This document shows, piece by piece, positions 27,919-36,817 of a stretch of DNA of 64,000 nt. Source of the DNA: Myxococcus xanthus (GTDB lineage Bacteria; Myxococcota; Myxococcia; Myxococcales; Myxococcaceae); NCBI RefSeq assembly GCF_006402735.1, contig NZ_CP017174.1, positions 3,971,001 through 4,035,000 of the forward strand. The letters are read 5' to 3'. Under the pieces are notes generated by a model. The model was not told the origin of the DNA. It ran no database searches and saw only the letters and a program-made list of their open reading frames with translations. The translations under genes were made by a program, and so were the position numbers. Each line of letters begins with the position of its first letter. The stretch's first letter is position 1.

Positions 27919-29319
27919 TTAGGGTGACTCCTTGAAGTCATCGGAGCGCAGGCCAAAGCGCTTGAGGAGCCGGTGGAGGCTCTCGCGCTCCATGCCCGCG
28001 CGTTCAGCAGCCCGCGTCACATTGCCCCCGAATTCCCGCAGCAGGGCGATGAGGTAATCGCGCGATGCACGGTCCCGCGCCAGGTCCACCGCCTCCCGGA
28101 AGGGCATCTTCACCAGATGGTCTGCGGGCAGTGCTCCCTGTTGTCCGCCCGTGACTTCAGGGGGGAGCGCGTCAGCGCCCACCCGGGAGCCAGTGGTGAT
28201 GGCCACCGCGCGTTCGATGGCATTCTCGAGCTGGCGCACGTTGCCCGGCCAGCTGTACCCGGTGAGCGCACGCAACGCGTCCGGCTCCAGGCCATCCACC
28301 GGCTGCCGGTAGGTCTTCGCCGCCTTCTGTACGAAGTGCATGGCCAGCAGGGGGATGTCCTCGCGCCGCTCCCGCAGGGGCGGCAGATGCACCGGGAAGA
28401 CATTGAGCCGGTAGTAGAGGTCTTCGCGGAAGCGGCTCGCCGTCACTTCGGCCTTGAGGTCGCGGTGGGTGGCGGTGATGACACGTGCGTCGATGCGGCG
28501 CGCAACCGCGTCTCCGACACGGCGCACCTCCTTGTCCTGGAGCGTGCGGTTGAGCTTCACCTGGACGGACAGGGGCAGCTCTCCAATCTCGTCCAGGAAG
28601 ATGGTCCCCCCGGAGGCTGCCTCGAAGAGACCGGCCTTGGTCTCTACCGCGCCGGTGAATGCACCCCGGGCGTGACCGAACAGCTCGCTCTCGATGAGTT
28701 CGGAGGGCAGCGCGCCGCAGTTGACCGCAATGAAGGGCCGGTCCTTGCGTGGGCCGTGGTGGTGGATGGCTCGCGCCACCAACTCCTTGCCCGTCCCCGT
28801 CTCCCCGGTGATGAGTACCGTGATGTCCAGCTCGGAGGCGCGCTCCAGCAGGCCGTAGAGCGCACGCATGGGCGCGCTCCTGCCAATGATGTTCTGGAAG
28901 CTGTAGATGCCCTCCAACTCGCGCCGCAGTGAGGCGGCCTGCTCCTTGAGCCGCTTGCGCTCGAGGGCGCGGGCTACCACCAGGGACGCCTCGTCCGGGT
29001 CGAAGGGCTTGGGCAGGTAGTCATAGGCCCCCTCCTTGATGGCCTCTACCGCCTTGGGGACGGAGGCGTACGCCGTCATCAGGATGACCTCGGTGGTGGG
29101 CGAGTGCTGCTTGACTGCCTTGAGCACCTCAAAGCCGTCCGCTCCCGGCATTCGGATGTCCGTCACCACCACGTCGAACGGCTGCGTCTGGATGAGGGAG
29201 AGTGCACGGCCTCCGTCTTCAGCCGTCCTCACCTGATAAGCGTCACCGAGAATGCGGGTGATGAGGTGGCGCATGTTCTCCTTGTCGTCGACAACGAGAA
29301 CACTCGGTCTGTCCGTCAC
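27919..29319 (-). CDS. NtrC-family sigma-54-dependent response regulator
   Basis: Transcription activator of 466 aa. The receiver domain (1-120) has the phosphoacceptor Asp54 in [10 protein letters not shown] and a DDKEN acidic pocket. The AAA+ domain (about 140-375) carries Walker A GETGTGKE, the sigma-54 contact loop GAFTGA and [14 protein letters not shown] Fis-type helix-turn-helix ([27 protein letters not shown]) ends the protein. The gene overlaps the stop of the histidine kinase gene by four bases, forming a two-component operon. In Myxococcus xanthus a two-component system called CorSR controls a copper cluster; this pair is a plausible counterpart, not verified. Confidence 0.93.
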   Translation of the reverse strand: MTDRPSVLVVDDKENMRHLITRILGDAYQVRTAEDGGRALSLIQTQPFDVVVTDIRMPGADGFEVLKAVKQHSPTTEVILMTAYASVPKAVEAIKEGAYDYLPKPFDPDEASLVVARALERKRLKEQAASLRRELEGIYSFQNIIGRSAPMRALYGLLERASELDITVLITGETGTGKELVARAIHHHGPRKDRPFIAVNCGALPSELIESELFGHARGAFTGAVETKAGLFEAASGGTIFLDEIGELPLSVQVKLNRTLQDKEVRRVGDAVARRIDARVITATHRDLKAEVTASRFREDLYYRLNVFPVHLPPLRERREDIPLLAMHFVQKAAKTYRQPVDGLEPDALRALTGYSWPGNVRQLENAIERAVAITTGSRVGADALPPEVTGGQQGALPADHLVKMPFREAVDLARDRASRDYLIALLREFGGNVTRAAERAGMERESLHRLLKRFGLRSDDFKESP

Positions 29320-30743
29320 GGCGTACTCCGGGGGAGATGCAGGGTGAATTCCGCACCACGGCCAGGCAGGTTGCGCGGCTGGATGCGGCCACCATGGGCC
29401 TGGGCGATGGCCTGCGACACCGCCAACCCCAGCCCGGTGCCTTGGGGTTTGGTGGTGAAGAAGGGCTCGAACATCCGCTTCTGTGCCTCGGGAGAGAGGC
29501 CGGGCCCGCTGTCGCGGAATGAAAGCGCCACCTCGCCTTCGTGGGCGTGGATGGCCACTGTCACCTGTCCCGAGGGACCTGCGGCCTCCATGGCGTTCTT
29601 GACCAGGTTTGTGACCACCTGCCGCAGCCGCTGCGGATGCCCTGCCACCCGGGCTTCGCCTTCCACCGTCAGGGATGCCTCGGTGCGCTGGGCGGACTCC
29701 CGCAACCGGGAGAAGACTTCCTCCACCAGCTCTCGCAGCTCCAGCGTCTCGCCCGGGACCTGGAGTGGCCGCGACAGGTCGAGCATCCCCTCCACGATGT
29801 CGCGGCAGCGCAGCGTCTCCTCTTCGATGATGCGCAGGTCGTCCGCGAGCGCACCCTCCGCCTTGCGCTGAAGCAGGCGCACGTAGCCGAGGATGACCCC
29901 CAGGGGATTGTTGATTTCATGCGCCACACCCGCCGCCAGGCGGCCGATGCCCGCCAGCCGCTCGCTTTGAACCAAGCGCTCCTGGTGCTCACGTAGCGCG
30001 GCGGTCATCCGGTTGAACTGCTGCGCCAGCCTTCCGAACTCATCCGGGCGGTCCAGCGCGATGCGAGTCATGAGGTCGCCCGCGGCGATACGGGCCGCGC
30101 CGGCCTCCAGCAGCGAGACCGGGCGGGCCACCGAGCGGCCGATGTAGAGGCCTACGCCCGCCGCGAGCAGGGCTGCACCGGCCAGGATGGCGACCGTCCA
30201 CTGGAAGCTGGCGTGCTGGACCGTGCTCGCGTGCTCCTCGAAGTTGCCAATGGCACGCTCGTAGTGCGAGGCCAGGGTGTCCGCGCTCTCCTGGATGACG
30301 CCGACCAGTTCCAGGGCCCTGGAGTGTTCACGGGCCGCGGTGGCATGGTCCTCGCGCAGCACGGCTGGCACGAGTGCCTCGCGGAAAAGCCTGTCCAGCT
30401 CCGTCGTGGTGCGGCGCATGGTCTCCACCTGGGCGCGTTCCTCGGAGGTGGTGGCCTGGGCTTGGACCGCTTCGAGCCGCTCCATGGCACGGTGATAGGC
30501 GCTGTCGTAGAGCGGCAGGTGGCTGGCGTTGCCGAGGATGACGGTGTGGGCCTGGTGTGCGTAGAGGTCTCGCACCGAGGTCGCGAGCGACAGCGTGGTG
30601 CGCACGGCCGTTTCCTGCCGCCGCACGCTGTGCAGGGCCTCGTGGATCTCCGCCATGCCCTCGAGCGCGGCATAGGCTGCCGCGCCGAAGGTCAGGACGA
30701 GGAGCGAGAAGGCGTAAAAGAGCCTGCGGGCGGTTCCGGACAC
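29316..30743 (-). CDS. Membrane sensor histidine kinase
   Basis: Sensor kinase of 475 aa. Two transmembrane helices (about residues 8-28 and 165-185) flank a periplasmic helical sensor domain. HAMP follows, then HisKA with the phosphoacceptor His275 in GVAHEINNPLGVILG, and a HATPase_c domain with N, G1 (FRDSGPGLS) and G2 (GTGLGLAVSQAIAQAHGG) boxes. I chose GTG 30743, which has AGGGG five bases upstream. The longer TTG start at 30791 would lie upstream of the sigma-54 promoter at 30774-30790, so it is unlikely. It is the first gene of the kinase-regulator pair. Confidence 0.92.
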   Translation of the reverse strand: MSGTARRLFYAFSLLVLTFGAAAYAALEGMAEIHEALHSVRRQETAVRTTLSLATSVRDLYAHQAHTVILGNASHLPLYDSAYHRAMERLEAVQAQATTSEERAQVETMRRTTTELDRLFREALVPAVLREDHATAAREHSRALELVGVIQESADTLASHYERAIGNFEEHASTVQHASFQWTVAILAGAALLAAGVGLYIGRSVARPVSLLEAGAARIAAGDLMTRIALDRPDEFGRLAQQFNRMTAALREHQERLVQSERLAGIGRLAAGVAHEINNPLGVILGYVRLLQRKAEGALADDLRIIEEETLRCRDIVEGMLDLSRPLQVPGETLELRELVEEVFSRLRESAQRTEASLTVEGEARVAGHPQRLRQVVTNLVKNAMEAAGPSGQVTVAIHAHEGEVALSFRDSGPGLSPEAQKRMFEPFFTTKPQGTGLGLAVSQAIAQAHGGRIQPRNLPGRGAEFTLHLPRSTP

Positions 30744-30773
30744 GACATCCCCTGGCGAACGAAGGTAGGGGTT

Positions 30774-30790
30774 TAGCAACAGGCAGGCCA
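30774..30790 (-). promoter_or_regulatory. Sigma-54 -24/-12 promoter for the kinase-regulator operon
   Basis: The minus strand reads TGGCCTGCCTGTTGCTA: -24 GG and -12 GC with a ten-base interval, TTGC intact. Transcription would start about 20 bases before the GTG start of the kinase. The palindrome lies about 75 bases upstream. Confidence 0.65.
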
Positions 30791-30864
30791 ATGTGGTGCG
30801 CGCTGCAAGTGGCTGAACTCATTCCTGGGCGGCGCTCCCTCATCGTTGCGAGAAAAGGGCCGGG

Positions 30865-30883
30865 TGTGACCAGGCTGGTCACA
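30865..30883. promoter_or_regulatory. 19-bp palindrome, copy a
   Basis: TGTGACCAGGCTGGTCACA, a near-perfect palindrome (9-base arms when GTG/CAC flanks are included). It is upstream of the kinase promoter. Because it follows the stop of the multicopper oxidase gene and is succeeded by CCGGCCCTTTT on the minus strand, it could also act as a terminator. Confidence 0.6.
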
Positions 30884-30905
30884 CTGTAATGGGCCGGGGG
30901 CTCGC

Positions 30906-32348
30906 TTACTGGGAACCCTCCGTATGGACGTCCACGAGCGTCATCATCCCGGCCTCGGCGTGCTCTTGGATGTGGCAGTGGAGCATCCAGGCCCCCACGT
31001 CCTGCGGGAACATCGCCACATCCACCGTCTCCCTTGGACGAACCAGCACGGTGTCGCGCCAGTGTCCCTCGTCCACCGATGCACCATCGCGCGCCACCAC
31101 GCGGAAGAACTGGCCATGCACGTGCATGGGGTGCAGGCGGGAGGACTCGTTGACGAACCGCAGCGTGGCCCATTGGTGGGCAGGGAGCCGGTAGACCTTG
31201 TGGTGCGCGGAGGCATGCTCCCCCTCGTGGTGGAACGCCTCGTCATTGATGGTCCACTCGATGCCGAAGGGGCCTCCCCGCCTCGCATTCAGCCGGAAGG
31301 TCTCCGCGGGTAGCAGTGCACGCGCTGGAGAGAGGTCAGGGCTCGGGGGTGGGGCAAGTGCTGCCACTTCGGGCGGCCGCACGACCTCTCCAGACACCAC
31401 CAGCGTTGCGAGAGGGAACGGCCTGCGAGTGAAGTGGTCCATCACCTCCAGGCGCTCGTTGCTCGGCGCCTCGGGAACGGTGAAGTCCAGGTCGACGCGG
31501 TTCCCTGGCGCGAGCTCCAAGCGGGAGGCCGGCAGCGGCCGGTCCGTGGCCAGCCCGTCGACCGCGATGACAGATGCGCCCAGCCCTTCGAAGGAAGGCG
31601 CGAACACGCGCCCGTTTGCAACGTTGACCATCCGCAGCCGCACCCGCTCGCCGGGCCGCAGCGGGACTTCTGGCTGGACAGTCCCGTTCACCGTGGAGAC
31701 CTGCCCCCAGCGGCCGTCGTGCGCAAGGTCCTGGCGCGTGTTGAATCGGCCATCAATCTGGCCACCCGCGTCGAGGCGCCAGTCGTCGAGCACCCAGACG
31801 AGCTCGCGTGAGAAAGGGCCGGGCTTCTGGTCCTCCACGATGAGCACGCCGAACAGCCCCCGCTCGACTTGCTCGCTCCCGCGCAGGTGCGGGTGAAACC
31901 AGTAGGTTCCTGCGTCCTTCACCTTGAACTCATAGACGAAGGTTCCCCCAGGTGGGATGGGAGGCTGGGTCACCCCGGGCACGCCGTCCATTCCGTTCGG
32001 AAGCCGGATGCCGTGCCAGTGAATGGTCGTCGGCTGAGGCAGCTTGTTGGTGAAGCGCACGCGGACCGTGTCGCCATGGGTGGCGCGAAGGGTGGGGCCG
32101 GGTACCTGGCCGTTGTATGCCCAGACCTCCAGACTCCGGCCATCCAGGAGCGGGAGGGCTGTCGGGGCCGCGACGAGCTCGAACTCGCGCACGCGGCCCG
32201 TGGACGGCGTGTCTTCAGGGTAGGGCGGTGCCGCGCGCGGCTGCCGGTGCGTCGCCATGGCGGCATCCTCCTGGCCGAGGCCGAGTGCCGCGAGCATTGC
32301 GAGGAGGGCAACGAGAGCTGCCCCGATGAACCAGCGATTGCGATGCAT
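30906..32348 (-). CDS. Multicopper oxidase, copper-island copy 1
   Basis: Periplasmic multicopper oxidase of 480 aa, likely oxidising Cu(I) to Cu(II). The N-terminal anchor or signal (MHRNRWFIGAALVALLAMLAALGLGQ) is followed by three cupredoxin domains. Copper ligands are seen in IHWHGIRLPNGMDG, YWFHPHLRG, HPMHVHGQFF and MLHCHIQEHAEAGMM (the HCHIxxHxxxGM T1 site). A His-rich segment (EGEHASAHH, about residues 383-391) may collect copper. Its length and motifs match the laccase/CumA-like class. It has a palindrome 180 bases upstream at 32529 and lies downstream of a cupredoxin gene on the same strand. Confidence 0.93.
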   Translation of the reverse strand: MHRNRWFIGAALVALLAMLAALGLGQEDAAMATHRQPRAAPPYPEDTPSTGRVREFELVAAPTALPLLDGRSLEVWAYNGQVPGPTLRATHGDTVRVRFTNKLPQPTTIHWHGIRLPNGMDGVPGVTQPPIPPGGTFVYEFKVKDAGTYWFHPHLRGSEQVERGLFGVLIVEDQKPGPFSRELVWVLDDWRLDAGGQIDGRFNTRQDLAHDGRWGQVSTVNGTVQPEVPLRPGERVRLRMVNVANGRVFAPSFEGLGASVIAVDGLATDRPLPASRLELAPGNRVDLDFTVPEAPSNERLEVMDHFTRRPFPLATLVVSGEVVRPPEVAALAPPPSPDLSPARALLPAETFRLNARRGGPFGIEWTINDEAFHHEGEHASAHHKVYRLPAHQWATLRFVNESSRLHPMHVHGQFFRVVARDGASVDEGHWRDTVLVRPRETVDVAMFPQDVGAWMLHCHIQEHAEAGMMTLVDVHTEGSQ

Positions 32349-32528
32349 GAAGCCTCTTCACGAATGGATGGAAGGTGCAGGAGCCCTCGCTCCGCCTCCG
32401 TGAGCGGGCGAGGAGGGGACCAGGTCGCCGTGGTGGCGTGGCCCAGCCCCAGGCGCGCGACCTCGGTGCGCGGCCTTCGCTTGCCTGGGAAGGGCGCCGC
32501 CTGAGAGGCCACGATGCTGGAGTCACGG

Positions 32529-32547
32529 TGTAACCCCAGGAATCACA
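32529..32547. promoter_or_regulatory. 19-bp palindrome, copy c
   Basis: TGTAACCCCAGGAATCACA; right arm has two mismatches to the consensus GGTCACA. It lies between the cupredoxin gene and the oxidase gene. No sigma-54 element with good spacing was found between it and the oxidase start. Confidence 0.4.
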
Positions 32548-32630
32548 CCACGAGTTGCGTGCCGCACCGGCCCTGCGACGCTGCCTCGAGGCCGGGTTCT
32601 CCCGGCGCAACATCGTCCCGGAACGGCGGT

Positions 32631-33086
32631 CTACTGGATGGTGACGAGCCCGCTGATGTGGTCCATCGCGCAGGCGTAGCGCAGCGTGCCCGACTTGCTG
32701 GGGGTGAACTCCACGGTCACCGGCGTGTCCATGGGGAGCGGCTTGTTGATGCCCAGGTCGGCCATGACGATTTCCGTGGCGCACGTCTTGGCCGTCTTGC
32801 GCGTGACCACGAGGCGGACGGGCTGCCCCGCCTTCACCTTCACGTTCGAGGGCTCGAAGCCCTGGGGGGTCACCGTGAGGTCCACGGTCTGGACGCCGTT
32901 CTTGGAGGCCGGGGCCGAGGCGGGCTTCTGCGCGGGCGCAGCGGCCTTCTTGGCCGTGCCTCCGTGCGCGGAATGCTCGCCGTGCCCGGCGTGCTCGCTC
33001 TGTTTGGCGTGCTCGTCACACGCGACCGCGGGGGCCGCGGCAATCAGGGGGAGTGCGGCAAGGAGTCCCATCAGGCTCTTCTTCAT
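32631..33086 (-). CDS. Cupredoxin-domain periplasmic protein
   Basis: Secreted protein of 151 aa. A signal peptide (MKKSLMGLLAALPLIAAAPAVA) leads to a His-rich region (CDEHAKQSEHAGHGEHSAHGG, residues 24-44), an Ala/Pro linker, and a cupredoxin_1 domain: VDLTVTPQGFEPSNVKVKAGQPVRLVVTRKTAKTCATEI and GTLRYACAMDH at the end. The CATEI Cys, a Met and the C-terminal Cys/His are candidate copper ligands. ATG 33086 is preferred to the upstream frame at 33161 because it starts the signal. It resembles the 126-aa cupredoxin at 35914 in fold and probably in role, copper binding in the periplasm. Confidence 0.88.
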   Translation of the reverse strand: MKKSLMGLLAALPLIAAAPAVACDEHAKQSEHAGHGEHSAHGGTAKKAAAPAQKPASAPASKNGVQTVDLTVTPQGFEPSNVKVKAGQPVRLVVTRKTAKTCATEIVMADLGINKPLPMDTPVTVEFTPSKSGTLRYACAMDHISGLVTIQ

Positions 33087-33243
33087 CGCTTGGTTGCTCC
33101 CAGAGTGAGGATGCCCTCGGGGACGTCCGGCATCCTGTGAAGTCGGTCCGCTGGAGCACAACGCGTGCCGATGACTGAACGCGCCTGTTCATGCGGGGTT
33201 GCCGTGGCGCGGCGCCTGTCCGGAGTACCCAGACGGGTTTCGC

Positions 33244-33262
33244 TGTAACCGGCCCGGTCACA
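33244..33262. promoter_or_regulatory. 19-bp palindrome, copy b
   Basis: TGTAACCGGCCCGGTCACA, in the divergent region between the cupredoxin gene (minus) and the second copA (plus). It could serve both directions. A weak GG-N10-GC element (33312-33327, plus strand) lies 50 bases downstream. Confidence 0.55.
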
Positions 33263-33302
33263 GGTGGAGCGTGAAGCGGCGTCGTTTCACGGCGCCGTGA
33301 AG

Positions 33303-33357
33303 TGCGGTTCATGGCCGACACGCTGCGGGTGGCGCACGAGGCGCTGACCACCGCGGC
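33303..33357 (+). pseudogene. Fragment of a TolC-family gene
   Basis: About 50 bases match the interior of the TolC gene at 41891-41941 with only a few substitutions; the shared string includes CGGGTGGCGCACGAGGCGCT. In the intact gene this segment encodes [17 protein letters not shown]. No gene continues on either side here, so this is a relic left by recombination or gene loss. Confidence 0.7.
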
Positions 33358-33373
33358 TGGACCTCTTCGCAGG

Positions 33374-33399
33374 TGTAAGCCTTTCGGGGGAGGCGCGTC
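33374..33399 (+). promoter_or_regulatory. ECF-type promoter for the second copA
   Basis: TGTAA at 33374-33378 and CGTC at 33396-33399, exactly 17 bases apart, 42 bases before the start codon. The same element and spacing occur upstream of three other copper genes. Confidence 0.65.
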
Positions 33400-33440
33400 A
33401 GTGGGGGGAACCCGCTAGCTCGCGGGCAGGAGGAAGCCCC

Positions 33441-35726
33441 ATGAATGCCGTTGAAGCAGCCTCGTCCCGGTCTCCCGCGGGCGCCCTGGAGCGGATGGAC
33501 CTCGCCGTGTCGGGTATGACGTGCGCCGCATGCGCGCGCCGCGTGGAGCGCACTCTGAGCGAGGTGGAGGGGGTCCAGGAGTGCAGCGTCAACTTCGCCA
33601 CCCGCCGGGCCAGCGTACTCTTCGACGCTCGGACCACGTCCGTCAGTGCACTGGCCCATGCGGTGGCCGACGCCGGCTATCGCGCCGAGGTGCCGCAGGC
33701 TTCCACCGCCGAAGAGACGGACGCCGCGGAGGAGCGAGGGCTCCGGCGCCGGCTCGCCGTGGCCGTGCTCTTCGGCTTGCCGGTGGTCGTCCTGGCCATG
33801 TCCCACGGAGCGCTCGACTTCACCGGTTCCACCTGGGTGCAGCTCGGCCTGACGCTGCCAGTCATGGTGTACAGCGGTGGTCCCATCTTCCGGGCTGCGT
33901 GGGCCGCGTTGCGGCACAGGTCGGCCGACATGAACGTCCTGGTGGCGCTCGGGACCGGCGCGGCTTTCATCTACTCAGTGGTGGCCACCGTGTGGCCGAC
34001 ATTCATGGTCGCCGGGGACCACGGTGGTCATGGTGGGCACGGAGCCGCACCTCCCATCTACTTCGAGGCTGCGGCCGCGGTGATTGCCTTCGTGCTGCTC
34101 GGGCGCTTCCTGGAATCGCGAGCACGCACCCGGGCAGGGGATGCCATCCGGCGGCTTCAGGCGTTGGCCCCTTCCATCGCCACCGTGCTGGAGAATGGCG
34201 TCGAGCGAGAGGTTCCACTCGCCGAGGTGCGGGTGGGGGACCGTGTGGTGGTGCGTCCGGGGCAGTCCATCCCCGTCGATGGCTCCGTCGTGGACGGGAC
34301 CTCCTCGGTGGACGAATCCATGCTCACGGGGGAAAGCCTGCCGGTGGAGAAGGCAGCGGGCGCGGAGGTCTTCGCCGGGACGATGAACGGCACGGGCCGC
34401 CTGGTCTTCCGCGCGGCCAAGGTGGGGAGTGACACCGCGCTCCAGCAGATTGTCCAGGTGGTGGAGCGGGCCCAGGGCACCAAGGCGCCCATCGCGCGCC
34501 TCGCGGACGTGGTGAGCGGCGTATTCACTCCGGTGGTGCTGCTCATCGCCATCGCCACGTTCGCGGCCTGGTTCGTCCTGGCCCCCGAGGAGACGCGCCT
34601 GACGATGGCCCTGCTCAACGCGGTGGCCGTACTGGTCATCGCTTGCCCGTGCGCCCTGGGCCTGGCCACGCCCGCGGCGCTCATGGTGGGGATGGGACGG
34701 GGTGCGCAGCTCGGAGTGCTGGTGAAGAGCGCCGCTTCGTTGGAAGGAGCGAGTCGTATCGACACCGTGGTGCTCGACAAGACGGGAACGCTGACCCAGG
34801 GGCGCCCGGCGGTGGTCCGCGTCCTCGCCGCGAGCGGCATGACGGAGGAGGAAGTGCTGACCCTCGCCGCCGCCGCCGAGTCGGCGAGCGAGCATCCGCT
34901 GGCCCGCGCTGTCCTGTCCGAGGCCTCCAACCGGGGCCTGAAGGTCGGAACGCCCGAGTCGTTCACCTCCACTCCGGGACATGGTGTGGAGGCCCAGGTT
35001 GGCGGGCGCAGGGTGCTCGTGGGCAGTCGTCGGATGCTGGACGGACGGGGCGTGTCCGGGAGCGAGGACGCCGAGCGTGTGCTCACGACGGACGGGCAGA
35101 CGCCCGTGCTCGTCGCGGTGGACGGGCGCTGGGTCGGTGCCATCGGCATCGCGGATCCGGAGCGGGAGGAGGCCGCCACGGTGGTCCAGTCCCTGCGGAG
35201 CATGGGGCTTCACGTGGTGATGCTCACGGGCGACCATGAGGGACCGGCCGCACGGGTGGCGCGCGCTCTCGGCATCGACCGGGTCTTCGCTGGTGTACTG
35301 CCGTCCGGCAAGGCGCACGTGGTGCGTACGCTCCAGGCGGAGGGACGGCGCGTGGCCATGGTGGGGGATGGCGTCAACGACGCGCCGGCCTTGGCGGAGG
35401 CGGACCTCGGAGTTGCCATGGGGACGGGGACGGACGTGGCCCGGGATGCCGCGGGCGTCGCGTTGCTGCGCTCCGATTTGCGAGGACTGCCGGCGGCACT
35501 CGGACTGGCTCGCACCACGATGCGGGTCATCCGACAGAACCTGTTCTGGGCTTTCCTCTACAACGTGCTGGGCATCCCGGTAGCGGCGGGGTTGCTCTAC
35601 GGCCTGACAGGATGGCTGTTGTCACCGATGCTGGCGAGCGTGGCCATGTCCCTGTCGAGTGTGTCGGTGCTGCTCAACAGCCTGCGTCTGCGGCGCCTGC
35701 GCCTGCCAGCGCCCCAGGCGGCCTGA
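33441..35726 (+). CDS. copA: Copper P1B-type ATPase with HMA domain
   Basis: Copper(I)-exporting ATPase of 761 aa. An N-terminal heavy-metal-associated domain has Cys28 and Cys31 in GMTCAAC. Eight transmembrane helices follow, with CPC at Cys402-Pro-Cys404, phosphorylated Asp446 in DKTGTLTQG, a LTGDHEG hinge and [26 protein letters not shown] His/Gly run ([13 protein letters not shown], about residues 192-204) lies in a periplasmic loop. It is the classical form, unlike the ribbon-type paralogue at 23208, and it has its own ECF-type promoter. A hairpin terminator follows at 35756. Confidence 0.95.
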   Translation: MNAVEAASSRSPAGALERMDLAVSGMTCAACARRVERTLSEVEGVQECSVNFATRRASVLFDARTTSVSALAHAVADAGYRAEVPQASTAEETDAAEERGLRRRLAVAVLFGLPVVVLAMSHGALDFTGSTWVQLGLTLPVMVYSGGPIFRAAWAALRHRSADMNVLVALGTGAAFIYSVVATVWPTFMVAGDHGGHGGHGAAPPIYFEAAAAVIAFVLLGRFLESRARTRAGDAIRRLQALAPSIATVLENGVEREVPLAEVRVGDRVVVRPGQSIPVDGSVVDGTSSVDESMLTGESLPVEKAAGAEVFAGTMNGTGRLVFRAAKVGSDTALQQIVQVVERAQGTKAPIARLADVVSGVFTPVVLLIAIATFAAWFVLAPEETRLTMALLNAVAVLVIACPCALGLATPAALMVGMGRGAQLGVLVKSAASLEGASRIDTVVLDKTGTLTQGRPAVVRVLAASGMTEEEVLTLAAAAESASEHPLARAVLSEASNRGLKVGTPESFTSTPGHGVEAQVGGRRVLVGSRRMLDGRGVSGSEDAERVLTTDGQTPVLVAVDGRWVGAIGIADPEREEAATVVQSLRSMGLHVVMLTGDHEGPAARVARALGIDRVFAGVLPSGKAHVVRTLQAEGRRVAMVGDGVNDAPALAEADLGVAMGTGTDVARDAAGVALLRSDLRGLPAALGLARTTMRVIRQNLFWAFLYNVLGIPVAAGLLYGLTGWLLSPMLASVAMSLSSVSVLLNSLRLRRLRLPAPQAA

Positions 35727-35755
35727 GCCAGACCTTCCTCACGAAGTCCCCACGG

Positions 35756-35785
35756 CGCCACGGTCCTCCCTTCGGGACCGTGGCG
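35756..35785 (+). terminator. Hairpin terminator after the second copA
   Basis: Perfect 11-bp stem, CGCCACGGTCC with GGACCGTGGCG around an 8-base loop, 30 bases past the copA stop. It lacks a long T-tract. A new ECF-type promoter begins 20 bases further on. Confidence 0.55.
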
Positions 35786-35790
35786 TTCGT

Positions 35791-35803
35791 GCATTCACGG
35801 CAC
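35791..35803 (+). repeat. 13-bp repeated element, copy 1
   Basis: GCATTCACGGCAC. The identical 13 bases recur at 38284-38296, before the multicopper oxidase gene. Here it sits just before the -35 of the ECF-type promoter. Confidence 0.4.
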
Positions 35804-35804
35804 C

Positions 35805-35830
35805 TGTAAGAGCCCGGCTCTTGGCCCGTC
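35805..35830 (+). promoter_or_regulatory. ECF-type promoter for the cupredoxin operon
   Basis: TGTAA at 35805-35809 and CGTC at 35827-35830, 17-base spacer, 84 bases before the gene at 35914. The sequence around the -35 is CCTGTAAG, as at 36305. Confidence 0.65.
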
Positions 35831-35913
35831 AACAGGGATGAACGCGGTGGACATGAGGGCGCGACCTGCTCCCTGGCCTGCCGCGTGGAACCTGCGTCCA
35901 GGGAGAGAGCGTC

Positions 35914-36294
35914 ATGTTGGATTCTATCGAAGTGGGAGTCGTCTCTGGCAGCGTGCTGGCCGCGGCGGCCACCGTCCTGTTCTTCTTCGGCCCGCGCCAG
36001 CGCACCCGGGCCCGGAGCGAGGTCGGCGGCGCGCAGGAAGTGGACCTGATGGTGGACGGCGGCTACCGCCCCGACCGCATCGTGGTGCGCGCGGGCGTGC
36101 CGGTGAAGCTCAATGTCCTGCGCACGGACCGCTCCGCGTGCTCGGAGCAGCTCGTGCTCGGCGACCTCGGCGTCTCGCGCACCCTGCCCACCGGGCGCGT
36201 GGTGACCATCGAGCTGCCCGCGCTCACGCCCGGCGCGTACGACTTCACCTGCGGCATGAGCATGCTGCGCGGCCGCCTCATCGCAGAGGTCTGA
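35914..36294 (+). CDS. Membrane-anchored cupredoxin-like protein
   Basis: Small protein of 126 aa. The N-terminal helix VVSGSVLAAAATVLFFFG (about residues 9-26) anchors it. A cupredoxin_1 fold follows with IVVRAGVPVKLNVLRTDRSACSEQLVLGDLGVSRTL and ending YDFTCGMSMLRGRLIAEV. The Cys, Cys and Met residues of CSEQ, TCGM and SML are likely copper ligands. The strong ribosome binding site AGGGAGAGAG precedes ATG 35914. It starts a plus-strand run with the His-rich gene, TolC and a multicopper oxidase. Confidence 0.82.
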   Translation: MLDSIEVGVVSGSVLAAAATVLFFFGPRQRTRARSEVGGAQEVDLMVDGGYRPDRIVVRAGVPVKLNVLRTDRSACSEQLVLGDLGVSRTLPTGRVVTIELPALTPGAYDFTCGMSMLRGRLIAEV

Positions 36295-36304
36295 GCCCCG
36301 AGCC

Positions 36305-36330
36305 TGTAAGTCGCCGGCCCCTGCCGCGTC
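36305..36330 (+). promoter_or_regulatory. ECF-type promoter for the His-rich/TolC/oxidase run
   Basis: TGTAA at 36305-36309 and CGTC at 36327-36330, 17-base spacer, 44 bases before the gene at 36374. It lies just after the cupredoxin stop, so the downstream genes can be transcribed independently. Confidence 0.65.
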
Positions 36331-36373
36331 CAAGGGGCTGAAGCCGGTCACCTGCTCCGAAAGGAATCCCATC

Positions 36374-36793
36374 ATGAAGAAGCTCCTCGTCCTCTCCTTG
36401 TTGTCTCCCCTCACCGCCTGCGCCGCCGCTCCCTGGAGCGCGCTCGATGAGGATTCCACGTCGCCCACTTCGCTGCGTGCTCCGGAGGCCCCCCGTCCGA
36501 ATCTGGTCGCAGTGCTGACAGATGCTGATCCGCTGCGTGCGCCGTCGGGGATTGCCTCCGAGGACGGAGTCAAGGGGAGCGACCACTCGGGTCATCAAGG
36601 GCACTCAGGCGGTCATGGTGGCACCGCTCGGCAAGGCAACGCGACGGGGCATACCTCTGGGCACTCGGGCCATGGTGGACACACGGGGCATGGCGCGAAG
36701 CAGGGGAGCGCTCACGATGGACACGGGGGGCACTCTGGTAGCGCCCCGGATGCCGGCATTCCCGCCCCCAGCCACGACCATCACCAGCACTAG
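36374..36793 (+). CDS. His/Gly-rich putative lipoprotein
   Basis: Protein of 139 aa, MKKLLVLSLLSPLTACAAAPW, with a lipoprotein signal (Cys about residue 16). The second half is a His/Gly repeat: DHSGHQGHSGGHGGTARQG, GHTSGHSGHGGHTGHG, and HDGHGGHSGSAP, ending DHHQH. It could sequester copper or nickel in the periplasm or at the outer membrane. No catalytic domain exists. AAGGA precedes ATG 36374. The His density is unlike that of any neighbour, and homologues may be hard to align. Confidence 0.75.
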   Translation: MKKLLVLSLLSPLTACAAAPWSALDEDSTSPTSLRAPEAPRPNLVAVLTDADPLRAPSGIASEDGVKGSDHSGHQGHSGGHGGTARQGNATGHTSGHSGHGGHTGHGAKQGSAHDGHGGHSGSAPDAGIPAPSHDHHQH

Positions 36794-36817
36794 CCGCCCG
36801 CGACGGAGAGAGGCACC

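Noticed and set aside
30744-30791. Longer histidine kinase starting with TTG 30791
   Set aside because: It would begin upstream of the sigma-54 promoter and has no ribosome binding site; GTG 30743 has AGGGG at the right distance.
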